Position numbers and translations under genes: made by a program
Origin: Lepus europaeus
Lineage: Eukaryota; Chordata; Mammalia; Lagomorpha; Leporidae
DNA: 64,000 bases
Direction of reading: 5' to 3'
Assembly (NCBI RefSeq): GCF_033115175.1
Contig: NC_084831.1
Span: 12,682,540 to 12,746,539, forward strand
Part shown: positions 1 through 10,948 of the stretch, in pieces
Numbering within the stretch: position 1 is the stretch's first letter
Layout of the letters: every line of letters starts with the position of its first letter
The notes under the pieces: model-generated
Database searches by the model: none
Told to the model about the DNA's origin: nothing
The model's input: the letters and a program-made list of their open reading frames with translations, nothing else

Positions 1-1667
1 GAGAAGCATCCAGAGCCTGGAGCAGGTGCAAACACAGAGCCCCGACCAGGGCCCCCCAGCAGACTGGACTCGGCCTCACCCAGCCCCGGCTGCTCTGGGA
101 GGGGGACGTGACTGCTCCCATTTCCGAGCTGAGTCAGCTGAGGTGAGAACCTGTGCCCCCCCCCCCCACTGGCTCGGGAGGTGGCAGCCATGGGAGGCAG
201 CAGCCACACGGAGCTGGGCCGTGAGCGGCGCGAGGAGGGCTCGGGGCCCGGGCGGAGGGCGGCTAAGGGGCTGACACCTGCCTGCCCCGCACCCCATAAA
301 GAGAGCAGAGCGTGAATTGATGGCCCATTAACCGCCCGGAGCTCAGAGCCGCCGCGTCCCCAGTAGTTTATAAACTCATAAAACACCGCGGTCACGGCCA
401 CCTGTCCCATCCTCCTCCGGCCAGGGATGAATGAGCCGTCCTGTGGCCCGAGTGGGCAGGAGCAGGGCTGACTCCACGGCCCTTCCAGCCCCCCGTCCCG
501 GGTGGGGCACCCACGGCCAGGTCCCCATGTCCAAGTCCAGGCTCAGGGCTCTGTCTCTCCTGCCCAGGTCTCCCAGGAAGCCCCCAGGGAAGACACAGGA
601 AAGAGAGGGAAGGAGACTTGCCCTGGTGCCAGCCACAGCCCCAGGGGGTCCGTCTCACATCCCCCAGCTTACAGCCGAACAACCAAGGCCAGCAGCATTG
701 AACGGGGATGCCCGGGGCCAGCCGGCTGTAAGATCCGAGCCCTGTGCGGTTGGTTCCTGAGTCTGTGCCCGCCTTGCACAGGTGGATGGCTGCTGTCGCA
801 AGGGCGACCACGTGTGTGCCAACCATGTCACACACACACCCGTGACCCCGCCCGGTCCCCGGCATGGCTCTGGCCCGCATGTTATGGGGACATATTGCTA
901 TTGGGACCAGGTTTCGGGGTGCTGCGGTACTGTCCCCAGCCCCGGCCTTCCCTTGCCACCATCCAGACTCCCCACATAGCCTGCACTGGCTGCACCCGCC
1001 CTGCGCTGGGCTCGGCTGCCCCGCCTGCTCTCATTCACCCCCACCCCAGTCACTGCCTGAGCTGTGTCCCGATGTTCCTGATGGGGGGACTGAGGGATCC
1101 CACAGCTGGTAACCTGCTACCCGGCTGCAGCCCCCCAGGCTCGGGGCAGGAGGCCTCCCCCTCCCGTCCCTACTCACTCTGGAGCGGGATTCCACTCTCC
1201 CCACTCCTCTCTGAGCCCCTGTGTGCACCTGGGAAGGGGGTGGGTACCGAAACTGACACTGCCCAGGGAAGAGGTGGCCGGGCAGGTGCACCTCTCTCCC
1301 AGGGCCTGGTGGGGTCTGTGCTCACACCCCCTGGGTGGCCCCCGGCGGGGAAGTGCAGTCCCTGCCCTCAGAGGCTCCCCCAGGGCCCCTGGAGGGGTGT
1401 ACTGGGGGAGCAGGCTGCCCAGGCTGCGCCCGGTGGGACACGGGCGCCACCTCGTGTTCTGCCGCGGTTGTGCAGCCGCGCGGACTACACTTGGAGCTCC
1501 AACCCGAGCGCCTTGCGCCGCCTGCAGGTTCTGCGGCCCCGCTGTCTGCCCGGCCCATCCCTACCTGGTGTGTTTCACTTCCAGCCACCTCGCGCTCATC
1601 CTAGGCAGGAATTTCCGCAAATTCCCTGCACTGATGTGCCAGGCACGCTCTGCCCCGGAATAGTTTA
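1..1667. other. Intergenic DNA with CNE-like block and CTCF-like motif
   Basis: No gene is supported. Positions 290-410 contain several homeodomain-type cores (AATTGATGG, CATTAACC) and a TTTATAAACTC stretch in CG-containing sequence, which looks regulatory. Positions 1430-1560 are CG-rich and hold a CTCF-like motif. The rest is GC-rich unique sequence. Confidence 0.6.
1444..1457 (-). promoter_or_regulatory. CTCF-like motif
   Basis: On the minus strand the bases ACACGAGGTGGCGC match the CTCF core at 12 of 14 positions of CCASYAGRKGGCRS and also fit the form with a variable base before the second AG. It lies in a small CG-rich patch. Occupancy is unknown. Confidence 0.35.
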
Positions 1668-1728
1668 TTATTTTTTAAAGATGTATTTGTTTCTTTGGAA
1701 GGCAGATTACACAGAGAGAGGGAGAGAC

Positions 1729-1772
<44 letters not shown>

Positions 1773-2037
1773 CTTCCATACCCTGGTTCACTCCCCAGAT
1801 GGCCACAATGGTCTGAGTTGGGCCAGGCTGAAGCCAGGAGCCAGGAGCCTCCTCCGGGTCTCCCACGTAGGTGCAGGGGCCCAAGCACTTGGGCCATCTT
1901 CTGCTGCTTTCCCAGGCCATAGCAGAGAGCTGGATTCTTATAGGAAGTGGAGGAGCCAGGACCCAAACGGGCACCCACAAGGGATGCTGGCACTGCAAGC
2001 AGCAGCTTAACCCGCTAAGCCACAAAGCCAGCCCTCC
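1668..2037 (-). mobile_element. CSINE, minus strand
   Basis: On the + strand the copy reads from its T-rich tail and GA-rich stretch (1700-1770) through the CSINE body to the tRNA-like head ending at about 2037. It contains the diagnostic body words GGTTCACTCCCC-like and CAAGCACTTGGGCC. Confidence 0.9.
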
Positions 2038-2130
2038 AATATACTTTAAAATAATACAAACTCTCTCTTTCTCTGCCTCTCTCTGCAACTCTGCCTCCCG
2101 AATCAATAAAATAAATCTCTTTTTTAAAAA
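2038..2130 (+). mobile_element. CSINE 3' tail fragment
   Basis: Only the end of an element remains: CT-rich stretch, CTCTGCCTC, AATAAAATAAAT and a poly-A. It is sandwiched between two other copies, which suggests insertion of one SINE into another. Confidence 0.75.
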
Positions 2131-2136
2131 AAAATC

Positions 2137-2496
2137 CAGCATTGTGGTGCAGTGGGTAAAGCCCCTAACTGTGACATCTGCTTCCTATATGAGCACAGGT
2201 TCAAGTCTTGGCTGCTCCACTTCCTATCCAGCTCCCTGCTAATGTACCCGGGAAAGCAGCAGAAGATGGCCGAAGTGTTTGGGCCCCTGCGCCCACGTGG
2301 GAGACCAGGATGAAGTTCTTGGCTCCTGGCTTTGGCCTGGCCCAGCCTGGACATGGCAGACATTTGGGGAGTGAACCAGTGGATCAAAAATATCTCTCTA
2401 TCTCTCTCTCTCTCTCTCTCCCTCTCCCTCTCCCTCTCCCTCTCCTCTCCGTCACTCTGCCTTTCAAATAAATAAAATATATCTTTCGAAAAAATG
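2137..2496 (+). mobile_element. CSINE, plus strand
   Basis: A near-full copy beginning in the tRNA-like head (GGTGCAGTGGGTAAAG, B box GGTTCAAGTC) and ending with a CT/CCCTCT stretch at 2395-2450 and AATAAATAAAATAT. Confidence 0.9.
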
Positions 2497-2794
2497 AAAA
2501 TCAGTGCCTACACAGCACACAGCCTCCCCCCTTGTATCCAGGTGTCAGGTGAAACCGGCCGTGGCCCCTCCTCACCTGGCTGGGGGCGGGGCTGAGGGCC
2601 TCCTGTCCCGAGGGAGGCGCTGGGGGCCTCTGGCCTTGCTGACCTCACACAAGGGCTGCAGCCAGCCAGACCCACCAGACAACCGCTCACGTCCAAGGAC
2701 CACTCCGCGGTGCCACTGAGTCACAGGACGGAGTCACTGAGAAAAGCTGATCGAGGGCAGAGAGAGAAACTGAGGAGTAAATCCACGCTGAGCC

Positions 2795-3112
2795 ACCATA
2801 CACACCCATCAGAGCGGCTCCGGTGAGAAAGACTCACCATACCGAGTGCCGGCGCACGTCGGGGAGCCGGAACGCGCCCTCATGGCCCGGGGCAGCAGGA
2901 AACAGACCAGCCACTTCACAAAAGCCTGGAAGGTTCGTACCAGGGAAGCGCCCACCTTCCGTACGATCCAGCCATTCTTTCCCCGGGTGCTCATCCGACA
3001 GAGATGAACCCGTGTTTCCACACCCACCTTCGTGCCTGCGTGTCCTTCAAAGCTTGGCTGGGAACAGGCAAACCCACCACGAGCGCTCGTCAAATGGCAA
3101 AGCTGAGGTACT
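2795..3112 (+). mobile_element. Old L1 fragment, end of ORF2 and 3' region
   Basis: Despite many changes the sequence follows the 3' end of mammalian L1. It shows ACCATACACACCCATCAGA, GAAAGACTCACCATACCGAGTG, then ATCCAGCCATTCTTT and CGACAGAGATGAACCCGTG in the expected order. It is too decayed to encode protein. Confidence 0.7.
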
Positions 3113-3283
3113 GCGGCTTCCTGAGGGTGGAGGGCCTCTCCAACAAGCGACCTAAGGGACAGGTCCGGGGAGGGGGCGCTGGCCTCAGCCTGGCAGCTGA
3201 GACGTCCGCTGGACACCCCCATGGCACCTGCTTGTGCCTGGGTTCCAGTCCCAGCTCTGCCTCGTTTCCTTCTCTGTTTTTAG

Positions 3284-3541
3284 GATTTATATATTTATTT
3301 GAAAGTCAGAGTTAGAAAGAGAGATAAAGAGAGATATCTTCCATCCGCCACTGGAGCCAGGAGCTTCTTCCGGGTCTCCCACCTGGGTGCAGGGCCCAAG
3401 CACTCGGGCCATCTTCTACTGCCTTCCCAGGCCAGAGCAGAGAGCTGGACTGGAAGAGGAGCAGCCGGGACTCGAACCGGCGCCCATATGAGGTGCTGGC
3501 ACTGCAGGTGGTGGCTTTGCCCGCTACACCACAGTGCCCCA
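3284..3541 (-). mobile_element. CSINE, minus strand
   Basis: Starts at TTTAGGATTTATATATTTATTTG, passes through the body and ends with a tRNA-like head CGCTACACCACAGTGCCCC. The segment between the GA stretch and the body is deleted, so the copy is short. Confidence 0.88.
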
Positions 3542-3700
3542 TCAAGCTCTGCTTCCAATTCCAGCTTCCTGCTCATTGCGCCCTGGGAGGCAGGGGTGCC
3601 AGCTCGGGCAGTCGGCCCCTGCCGCCTACGCGGGAGATCTGCTTGGAGCTCCTGGCTCCTGGCTTCAGCCTGGCCCAGTCCCAGCTGTTGCAAGAATTTG
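3542..3700 (+). mobile_element. CSINE body fragment
   Basis: An internal piece (CCAGCTTCCTGCTCATTG to CCCAGCTGTTGCAAGAATTTG) lacking head and tail. It is flanked on both sides by other copies, in a three-copy cluster. Confidence 0.75.
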
Positions 3701-4047
3701 GGAAGCACTGTGGTGTAGCGGGCAAAGCCGCCGCCTGCAGTGCCGGCATCCCATATGGGTGCTGGTTTGAGTCCTGCTGCTCCACTTCCGATCCAGCTCT
3801 CTGCTGTGGCCTGGGAGAACAGTAGTAGATGGCCCAAGTCCTTGGGCCCCTGCACCCACATGGGAGACCTGGAAGAAGCTCCTGGCTCCCGGCTTCAGAT
3901 TGGGGCAGCTCCAGCCATTGTGGCCAATTGGGGAGTGAACCAGCGGATGGAAGATGGAAGACCCCTCTCTCTCTCTCTCTCTCTCTCTCTGTAGCTCTGC
4001 TTTCCAAATGGATAACTAAAATCTTTTTTAAAAAGGAAAGAAGGAAG
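3701..4047 (+). mobile_element. CSINE, plus strand
   Basis: A full copy from the tRNA-like head at 3702 to (CT)n at 3964-3990 and an A-rich tail that passes into a short GAAGGAAGGAAG microsatellite at 4036-4056. Confidence 0.9.
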
Positions 4048-4759
4048 GAAGGAAGAAAAGATGCTAAATGTCCCAGAGGCGCAGAGGGATGTCCCTGAAC
4101 TTGGGGCTGAACCGGCGGCTCTGCAAGCCCCACGTGACGCCGACCCCTGCCACGAAGTCTGCGCTGTCAGAAGGAGGCGCAGAGGCGAATTCATGGCAGG
4201 CTTGGCCCAGCAGCAGCTCAGGGTGCGGACGAGACATGGGTTCTTTTCCTCGTTGTTCTCCGTCTTTGGACGCGAGGGCTTTCCCCTGAGCTGGCAGCCC
4301 CCAAGATCCCAGGATACCGGCCAGCGCTTCCCCGGCTGTCAGCACCTGGTTCATGCCCCGTGTGGCCAGGATGGCATCTTCATCCGGGCACCCCCAGCAC
4401 GGGCAGCCTCGCACAGTGCCGCGGTGCCGGTGCCACAGTGCCGGGCGAGTGCACAGTGTGGGTGTGGACAGGAGGCGTCTACCCCACCGTGACCAAATGG
4501 TAGGTCTCTGGGCTTGGCGAGGGAGGGGAGACAGGGAGCAGGAGTGTAACTGGCCCCGGCTGGTCTCTGGTTGCCCCCAGGAAGGCTCTTTGGAATGGGT
4601 GAGGGTTGTCTGTTCGTGGGCAGGGGGTAGGGGAGACAGAAAGAGGTCACGCCCAGGCTTGTCAGAGGGTGCATTCGAGAGCAGACACCAGAGGGTGCAG
4701 CCTGTAGCACAGCCTTGGCAGTTTGGGGTTCCTCCCTCCCTCCTGCCCGACCTCCCTTC
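4048..4759. other. Unique intergenic DNA
   Basis: No repeat, exon or regulatory signature recognised. Confidence 0.5.
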
Positions 4760-5060
4760 ATCCCTATTTGAAAAGGAGGGGGAGAGAGAGAGAGATCAAA
4801 GAGAGAGATCAGAGAGAGAATGCTCTGGTCTGCTGGATCACTTCTGAAATCCTGCAGCAGGCAAGGCTGGGCCCAGGCGAGAGCCGGGAGCCGACACTCA
4901 GTGCAGGTCTCCCCTGTGGGTACGGAACCCAGCCCCTTGAGCCGTCACCGGCTCCTCCCCGGGTCTGCGGTAGCAGGGGGTGGGGGGAAGGGATTAAACC
5001 CAGGCAACCCCAAGGGGGTTGGCAGCTTCGTCACTGGGCTGAGCACTCACTTGCCCCTAG
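4760..5060 (-). mobile_element. Old SINE of CSINE-like type, minus strand
   Basis: A diverged copy: A/T-rich end, GAGAGAGAG stretch (4780-4820), then GGCTGGGCC and GAGCCGGGAGCC body words, ending in a degraded head near GCTGAGCACTC. It is more diverged than nearby CSINEs and likely an older subfamily. Confidence 0.6.
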
Positions 5061-5097
5061 GCTGTGCTATGTTTTATTTTCACTTCCTTTTAATTTG

Positions 5098-5414
5098 TTA
5101 AAAGATTTATTTATTTATTTGAAAGGCAGAGTTATAGAGATAGGAAGAGAGAGATCTTCCATCCGCTGGTTCACTCCCCAAATGGCCACAAGAGCTAGGA
5201 CTGGGCCAGTCTGAAGCCAGGAGCCAGGAGCTTCTTCCAGGTCTTCCACGTGGGTTCAGGGGGCCAAGCACCTGGGCCATCTTCTACTGCTTTCCCAGGC
5301 CACAGCAGAGAGCTGGATCGGAAGTGGAGCAGCCAGGACTCGAACCTGCACCCACATGGGATGCTGGCACTGCAGGCAGGGACTTAACCCACCACGCCAC
5401 AGCACCAGCCCTCA
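5098..5414 (-). mobile_element. CSINE, minus strand
   Basis: A well-preserved copy from AAAGATTTATTTATTTATTT to the head ending CGCCACAGCACCAGCCC. Confidence 0.92.
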
Positions 5415-5437
5415 ATTTTAATTTTTAAAAATCGAAT

Positions 5438-5793
5438 GCGGCCGGCGCCGCAGCTCACTAGGTTAATCCTCCGCCTTGCGGCACCGGCACACCGGGTTCT
5501 AGTCCCGGTCGGGGCACCGATCCTGTCCCAGTTGCCCCTCTTTCAGGCCAGCTCTCTGCTGTGGCCAGGGAGTGCAGTGGAGGATGGCCCAAGCCCTTGG
5601 GCCCTGCACCCCATGGGAGACCAGGAGAAGCACCTGGCTCCTGCCATCGGACCAGCGTGGTGCGCCGGCCGCAGCGCGCTACCGCGGCGGCCATTGGAGG
5701 GTGAACCAACGGCAAAAGGAAGACCTTTCTCTCTGTCTCTCTGTCTCTCTCTCTCTCTCACTGTCCACTCTGCCTGTCAAAAAAAAAAAAAAA
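5438..5793 (+). mobile_element. CSINE, young GC-rich subfamily, plus strand
   Basis: This copy belongs to a distinct subfamily whose head reads GGCCGGCGCCGCAGCTCACT with B box GGGTTCTAGTCCCGG. The body has GTGGTGCGCCGGCCGCAGCG and the tail is TGTCCACTCTGCCTGTC then a pure poly-A (5779-5793). It is CG-rich and nearly identical to the copies at 19843-20205 and 21032-21380, so it is probably recent. Confidence 0.93.
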
Positions 5794-6561
5794 GCACATC
5801 CTGTCAATTCTCGCTCCTCCCCTCCCCCCTCCATCCGGGTTCCCAGCCCGGCCCCACAGCGGGCCTCCCATCCGAGTTCCTCCAGGGTCTCCCCAGGGTC
5901 TGTTCTGCAAATCCACCGGAGATGAGAGCTTCCTGGCCAGCCCCCTTTCCACCCAAAGCGCGAAGCAGTCAACGCCGTCTCTCTCCGTAGTTGGCTCGCT
6001 GAGCGCCGCTGTTCTGCTGAGTGGAGGGCCCACGTTTAATCTGCCCCTGGCACTGGGCAATGCGTGGCTTCTACCCACCTGGCTGGGAGAAACAGGGCCG
6101 AGATGAACAGCCTTGCGTGCACTGTCATTCGTGTGTGTGCAAGCTCTCGGAGGCTACGTCCCCACGGGGAGTCACCGGGTCCCAGAGAGCCTGCACTTGA
6201 CCTTGGGGTGGCCTTGCCCCACGGCACAGCTGCCCGCACAAGCAGCGTAGCGGGGGGCTGCCTCCCCTGCAGACCCAGCGTCAGGAGGCCTCGCCCTGCA
6301 CCCGGATGCTTGTCAGTTAGGTAGGGGAGGCGCCCGAGGCCGCGCTGCTCCGCCTGCACCTCAGCACCGCCCGCGCCGCCCCCAGCCTCTGTCCGCCATC
6401 CTCAGCCGCGTCCGTGGGTTCTTCCCAGGGAGGAAGGCGCGCCCTGTGCCCCTGGAAAAGCTGCAAATGTTGTTTCTGGCATCTGTCATGGCGTCTTTTT
6501 GCCTTTGCTCATGGCAGGGTTCTTACACAGCACGCAGAATAGTTTTTCCTGTTTTAATTTT
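5794..6561. other. Unique intergenic DNA
   Basis: No gene or repeat recognised. Moderately GC-rich, with a CG-containing stretch at 6300-6420. Confidence 0.5.
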
Positions 6562-6908
6562 TTTCAGGTTTATTTATTTATTTGAAAGGCAGAGTGACAG
6601 AGAGAAGGAGACACACACACAGAGCAGAGAGAGAGAGAGAGAGAGAGATCTCCCATCGGCTGGCTCTCTCCACAAATGCCTGCAACGGCCAGGGCTGGGC
6701 CAGGCCAAAGCCCAGAGCCAAGAGCTCCATTCTGGGTCTCCCACGAGGGAGGCAGAGGCCCAAGCACTTGGCCCATGTTCTGCTGCCTTCCACGCACATC
6801 AGCAGGGAGCAGGATCAGAATCGGAGCAGCCAGGACTCGAACTCACGCTCAGATGTGGGACCCTGGCCTGCAAGCAGCAGCGTAACCAGCTGCACCACAA
6901 CGCCAGGC
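6562..6908 (-). mobile_element. CSINE, minus strand
   Basis: A full copy, with TTTATTTATTTATTTGAAAGG tail side, a CACACA/GAGAGA stretch at 6610-6648 and a degraded head at 6890-6908. Confidence 0.9.
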
Positions 6909-6974
6909 TGGTGGTTTGTTGTTGTTGTTGTTTAATGTAAACAAATCTGTTAGTCTTTCTTAACAGCCTCTAGA

Positions 6975-7297
6975 TTTTTTTTTAAAAAGATTTTTATTTA
7001 TTTATTTGACAGAGTTACAGACAGAGAGAGGGAGAGACAGAGAGAAAGGTCTTCACTGGTTCACTCCCCAGATGGCCACAATGGCCGGAGCTGTGCCGAT
7101 CCAGAGCCAGGAGCTTCCTCCAGGTCCTCCACATGGGTGCAGGGGCCCCAGGACTTGGGCCATCATCTACTGCTTTCCCCAGGACATGGCAGAGAGCTGG
7201 ATCGGAAGTGGAGCAGCTGGGACTCGAACCGGCGTCTGTATGGGATGCCAACACTACAAGCAGCAGCTTTACCCACTTCGCCACAGCGCGGGCCCCA
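6975..7297 (-). mobile_element. CSINE, minus strand
   Basis: A full copy from the T-rich run at 6976 to the head ending CGCCACAGCGCGGGCCCC. It lies only 67 bases from the previous copy. Confidence 0.92.
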
Positions 7298-7645
7298 GCA
7301 GCCTCTGGATTTTTGAGTCATAACTGTAAAGTTTCCCCTGGCCGTGCCCTGCTTTCCTGTCATAAAGGAATTCTCCCATATTTTCTCCTAAAACGTGGAA
7401 GGCTCCCTCTGCACACTCAGCTCTCGGATTCCTCCGTCATTTATTTTCGGTACAAAGTAGGAAGCCAGATTTTCCCCCGGGTGGCTCCCCAGTTGTTCCT
7501 GCGGCCTGTGTCAAACAACTCAGCGTCTCTGCCCCGGCTTTGGAGTCCCGTACAAATACGCAACCCTGTCCTCGTGTGGAGCCGGGCAGGGGTTTCGGGC
7601 ATATGTCACCATCCCACTGAGAGTACACGCGTCAGTCTGCATGGC
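7298..7645. other. Unique intergenic DNA
   Basis: Nothing recognised. Confidence 0.5.
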
Positions 7646-7942
7646 TGAGGGCCGGCCTTAAGCTGCCGCCTGCAAAGTGCTGGCCCACATCAAAGTGCTG
7701 GTTCGAGTCCCAGCTGCGCCACTTCCTGTCTGCTTCCTGCCAAAGCACCTGGGAAGGCAGCAAGTGCTTGGGCCCCTGCTACCCACGTGGGAGACCCGGC
7801 TGGGAGCCCCAGGCTCCTGGCTTCGGCCTGGCCCAGCCCTGGCCATTGTGGCATTAGGGGAATGAAGCAGAGGATGGAAGATTCCCGCCCCCAAGTCCCG
7901 CATGACTCTTTTAAATGAATAAATAACTCTTTAAAAAATAAC
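7646..7942 (+). mobile_element. CSINE, plus strand
   Basis: Head with GGTTCGAGTCCCAGCTG, body, a short tail lacking the usual long CT stretch, and AATGAATAAATAA at the end. Confidence 0.9.
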
Positions 7943-8260
7943 AAGAGTCACACGGGTTAATGATTTAGCCTTCACGGCGTGTTTGACCCTTCTCCCTTGG
8001 CAGTCTCGTTTTCCAGAATTTTCCTGGCTGTGCTTTCTGGTTAATTTTTCAAAGGCACTTTCAGATAAAGGAACCGGGCTCAGCAAAAGCTATTGATATT
8101 GTTATCAGAATCCAAGTGCACTTATCCATGAGCTGAGAGAATTCCTACTTCCTGGAGCAGAGTCTCGCTCCTGAACCGTGCTGCGTCTCCCCGCTGGCTC
8201 ACATCCTCTTATCGGCTCATAGTTTTGTTAATTAAAATGTTGATGGAAAGGGAACCACGT
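7943..8260. promoter_or_regulatory. CNE-like block, upstream region
   Basis: AT-balanced unique sequence with TTAATGATTTAGCC, GTTATCAG and CTTATC (GATA-type), TTGATATTG and TTAATTAAAATG motifs in close array. It has no repeat content. Regulatory function is inferred from composition only. Confidence 0.35.
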
Positions 8261-8439
8261 CTGCAGGGTCGTCTCCCGTCATTCGGGAGCAGCTCGATGC
8301 GTCTGCAAAGTGAGCACCCTCGTGGAAAGGCTGCCCAGGCTGAACACGGGAGCCGGACCGGAGACCCACAAGCCCCCTCTGCTGTCTTCCCCAGCCACCT
8401 CGCACCTGCTCCACGTAGGAGCCACCCTCCCCGCCCACG

Positions 8440-8640
8440 GCATCGTGAGTGTTGCCAGTGTTTGAACTTGAAGACGGAAGTCAAACTGCTGGCACTCTTT
8501 GGTATCTGACTTCTTTCACGCCACGCCGGGCCTGGTGCACCTGTGTCCATTTGCGTCACTGGGAGTTTTCCGTTTCATGGGTGTGTCCAAGCAGTCTGCC
8601 TCTCCTGGGCATTCGGGCTATCAGAAAGAGGATTATGGTA
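8440..8640 (-). mobile_element. Possible L1 3' UTR relic, minus strand
   Basis: GGTATCTGACTTCTTTCACG followed by TGTCCATTTGCGTC and a CATGGGTGTGT stretch parallels the reverse complement of old mammalian L1 3' ends. It is heavily decayed. Confidence 0.4.
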
Positions 8641-8782
8641 TTGGTAATGCTACTAATAATTAATAATAGGAATTAGTAATCGCAAATAATAGCACTAGGG
8701 AAAGAGCAGTCTAGTCCACATTGTACCAAAAATAAGGGTCCTTCACAAAGCCCACAGAAAACGGAATTAAAGGAGAAGCTTA

Positions 8783-9115
8783 GGGGCCGGCGCCATGGTG
8801 TAGCGGGCTCAGCCTCCGCCTGTGGTGCCAGCATCCCATATGGGCGCCAGTTCGAGTCCCGGCTGCTCCTCTTCCAATCCAGCTCTCTGTTTATGGCCTG
8901 GGAAAGCAATGGAAGATGGCCCAAGTGCTTGGGCCCCTGCACCCACATGGGAGGCCTGGAAAAAGCTCCTGGCTCCTGGCTTCAGATCGGTTCAGCTCTG
9001 GCCATTACAACCGTATAGGGAGTGAACCAGTGGATGGAAGACCTTTCTCTGTTTCTCTCTCTGTCTTTAACTCTGCCTCTCAAATAAATCAATAAAATAT
9101 CTTTTAAAAAAAAAA
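8783..9115 (+). mobile_element. CSINE, plus strand, with target-site duplication
   Basis: A full copy from GGGGCCGGCGCCATGGTG to AATAAATCAATAAAATATC and poly-A. The 8 bases GAAGCTTA occur at 8775-8782 before it and at 9116-9123 after it, a perfect target duplication. Confidence 0.95.
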
Positions 9116-9123
9116 GAAGCTTA

Positions 9124-9210
9124 TTTTATACAATAAATTTTTGAACTCCATGCCCGTTTTTTTTTTTTTCACTCCATGTTTTCTGTGAAGTTTTCAAAGC
9201 CCCCTTGTAG
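9124..9210 (-). mobile_element. L1-like 3' end piece
   Basis: A T-rich run with CTCCATGTTTTCTGTGAAG and TTTTCAAAGCCCCCTTG resembles the 3' terminal sequence seen at 24290-24400 and 36660-36765. The match is approximate. Confidence 0.35.
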
Positions 9211-9502
9211 GTGCTCCTTCCTGTGTGCCCTCCCCTCCCCGCAGGGACTCCACTCCGCAGGGGCTCCAAGGTGGGGGCAATGCCTCCACCCACCCAGCTG
9301 CCTGGCTAACCCAGCACCAAGCTTGCAAACAACGGCAACACCCCAGGGCAAGACAGAGACACGTTGGAGAGCGCGGGCTTCCAGGAGACCCCTTGGGAGC
9401 AGAGCTGCCCCACCAGGCAATAGCTCGGCTCATACTGCCTAGACTCTGTCCATCGAGCCAATGTGTCTTGGCACCTTTTAGTTACAGCAGTTCAATTTTG
9501 GT
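9211..9502. other. Unique intergenic DNA
   Basis: Nothing recognised. Confidence 0.5.
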
Positions 9503-9768
9503 TTTAAATATTTTATTTATTTCTTTGAAAGGTAGTTACAGAGAGAGACAGAGCAAGATCTTCCATCTGCTGGTTCACTCCCCAAACACACAACAGCCCA
9601 AAGCCAGGAGCCAGGACCTTCCTCCGGGTCTCCCACATGCGTGCAGGGGCCCAAGGAGTTGGGCCATCTTCCACAGCTTTCCCACGCCACAGCAGAGAGC
9701 TGGATCAGAAGAGGAGCAGCCAGGACATGAACCAGCGCCCATATGTGATGCCGGAGCCACAGCCAGGA
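9503..9768 (-). mobile_element. CSINE, minus strand
   Basis: Tail side TTTTATTTATTTCTTTGAAAG; the head is degraded and truncated near 9768. Confidence 0.88.
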
Positions 9769-9961
9769 GTTGGATCTTTAATCCTCAACAACACAAGATT
9801 TGGCACCAGGAGTGGGGTACTGACTTGTGATGTTTTCTTGGCACCCAGGCCATGGAGGAGGACTACTGGTCACACTGTGAGGATGTTCTACACCTCTGTC
9901 TGCCATCCTACGAGGAGTTAAATGACGTGTGCCCCTCCTTGCATCTTTATGGATAGGTGGG

Positions 9962-10274
9962 TAGACAGATTTATTCATTGAAAGTCAGAGTTACAGAGAG
10001 AAAGGGAGAGACAGAGAGAGACCTTCCATCCTCTGGTTCAGTCCCCAGATGGCCGCAACAGCCAGGGCTGGGGCAGCCTGAAGCCAGGAGCCAAAAGCTT
10101 CATCCAGGTCTCCCCGTGGGTGGTAGGGGCCCAAGTACTTAGGCAGTCTTCTATTGCTTTCCCCAGGCAGGGAGCTGGATCAGAAGCGGAGCAGCCAGGA
10201 CTCAAACTGGTGCCCATGTGGGAAGCTGGCACTGCAGGCGGTGGCTTCACCTGCTATGCGACAATGCCGGCCCC
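9962..10274 (-). mobile_element. CSINE, minus strand
   Basis: From AGATTTATTCATTGAAAG to the head ending GCGACAATGCCGGCCCC. Confidence 0.9.
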
Positions 10275-10946
10275 TTCTCCTTGCGTCTTATGTGATCACT
10301 CTTTTATAAATGCACCTGCTGGGTTGTTTATAAATGCACCTGCCGTGTTGTTTAGAGCATAGATGGTCATAACTGCTATCTCCATTGTGAAGTATATGTT
10401 TTAAAATGCCTTTCTTTGTCTTATTAAATACTTTTTTATCTGAACTCCACATTGTATAGTGTTAATCTTATGATGTTAATTTTACAATATGCTATATAAA
10501 ATATAATATAAAATCGTATATATTATTAATCTTTTGATAAATTTTGTTTTATGTATTTTGTATAACATACTTATATAATGTATAATATATATTGATCATA
10601 TCTTCCTAATTTATGATACATTTTATCTTATGTTTTATATATTTTATACAGCATATATATTATAAATGTTATGATCTTACGATATATTAATCATATCCTA
10701 TTAACTTTATGATATATTTTATCTGCATCTGCCTAGTATATTTTGTCCAACTTTTATGTTCAACCATTCTGAATTATTTTGATTTAGATGAACTTCTTGT
10801 AGATGGCACAGAATTGGATTGGATTTGGTAATCCAATTTGAATTTTTTTACTAGAAAAGTTAAGCCTGTTTACGTGGATTGACATTTCTGTGTTAGAATG
10901 TTAGAACTCTGCATTCGGTCATATGATTTTTGTTTTAAAGTTCAGT
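10275..10946 (-). mobile_element. L1 ORF2 relic, minus strand, carrying AT-rich repeats
   Basis: The outer parts (about 10360-10440 and 10730-10930) follow L1 ORF2 in reverse: TTTCTTTGTCTTATTAAATAC, then ATCTGCATCTGCC, GAACTTCTTGTAGATGGCAC and TTGGTAATCCAATTTG. Between them lies an AT-rich stretch with imperfect tandem repeats, and near 10303-10350 a 24-base unit (TTATAAATGCACCTGC...) occurs twice. No open frame remains. Confidence 0.65.
10536..10730. repeat. AT-rich imperfect tandem repeat
   Basis: Three related units begin at 10536 (GATAAATTTTGTTTTATG), 10615 (GATACATTTTATCTTATG) and 10711 (GATATATTTTATCTGCAT), giving periods of about 79 and 96 bases. The second and third are each preceded by a similar ATCATATC-CTA-TTTAT stretch. 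Confidence 0.6.
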
Positions 10947-10948
10947 TT

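Noticed and set aside
502..2010. A 502-codon open frame on the + strand
   Set aside because: Its end lies inside a minus-strand CSINE and its GA repeat. The rest is Pro/Ser/Gly-rich with no known domain or splice structure.
8783..8870. tRNA-like heads of CSINEs as tRNA genes
   Set aside because: The A and B boxes are the promoter relics of a SINE, repeated over thirty times with the same body. No intact cloverleaf is evident.
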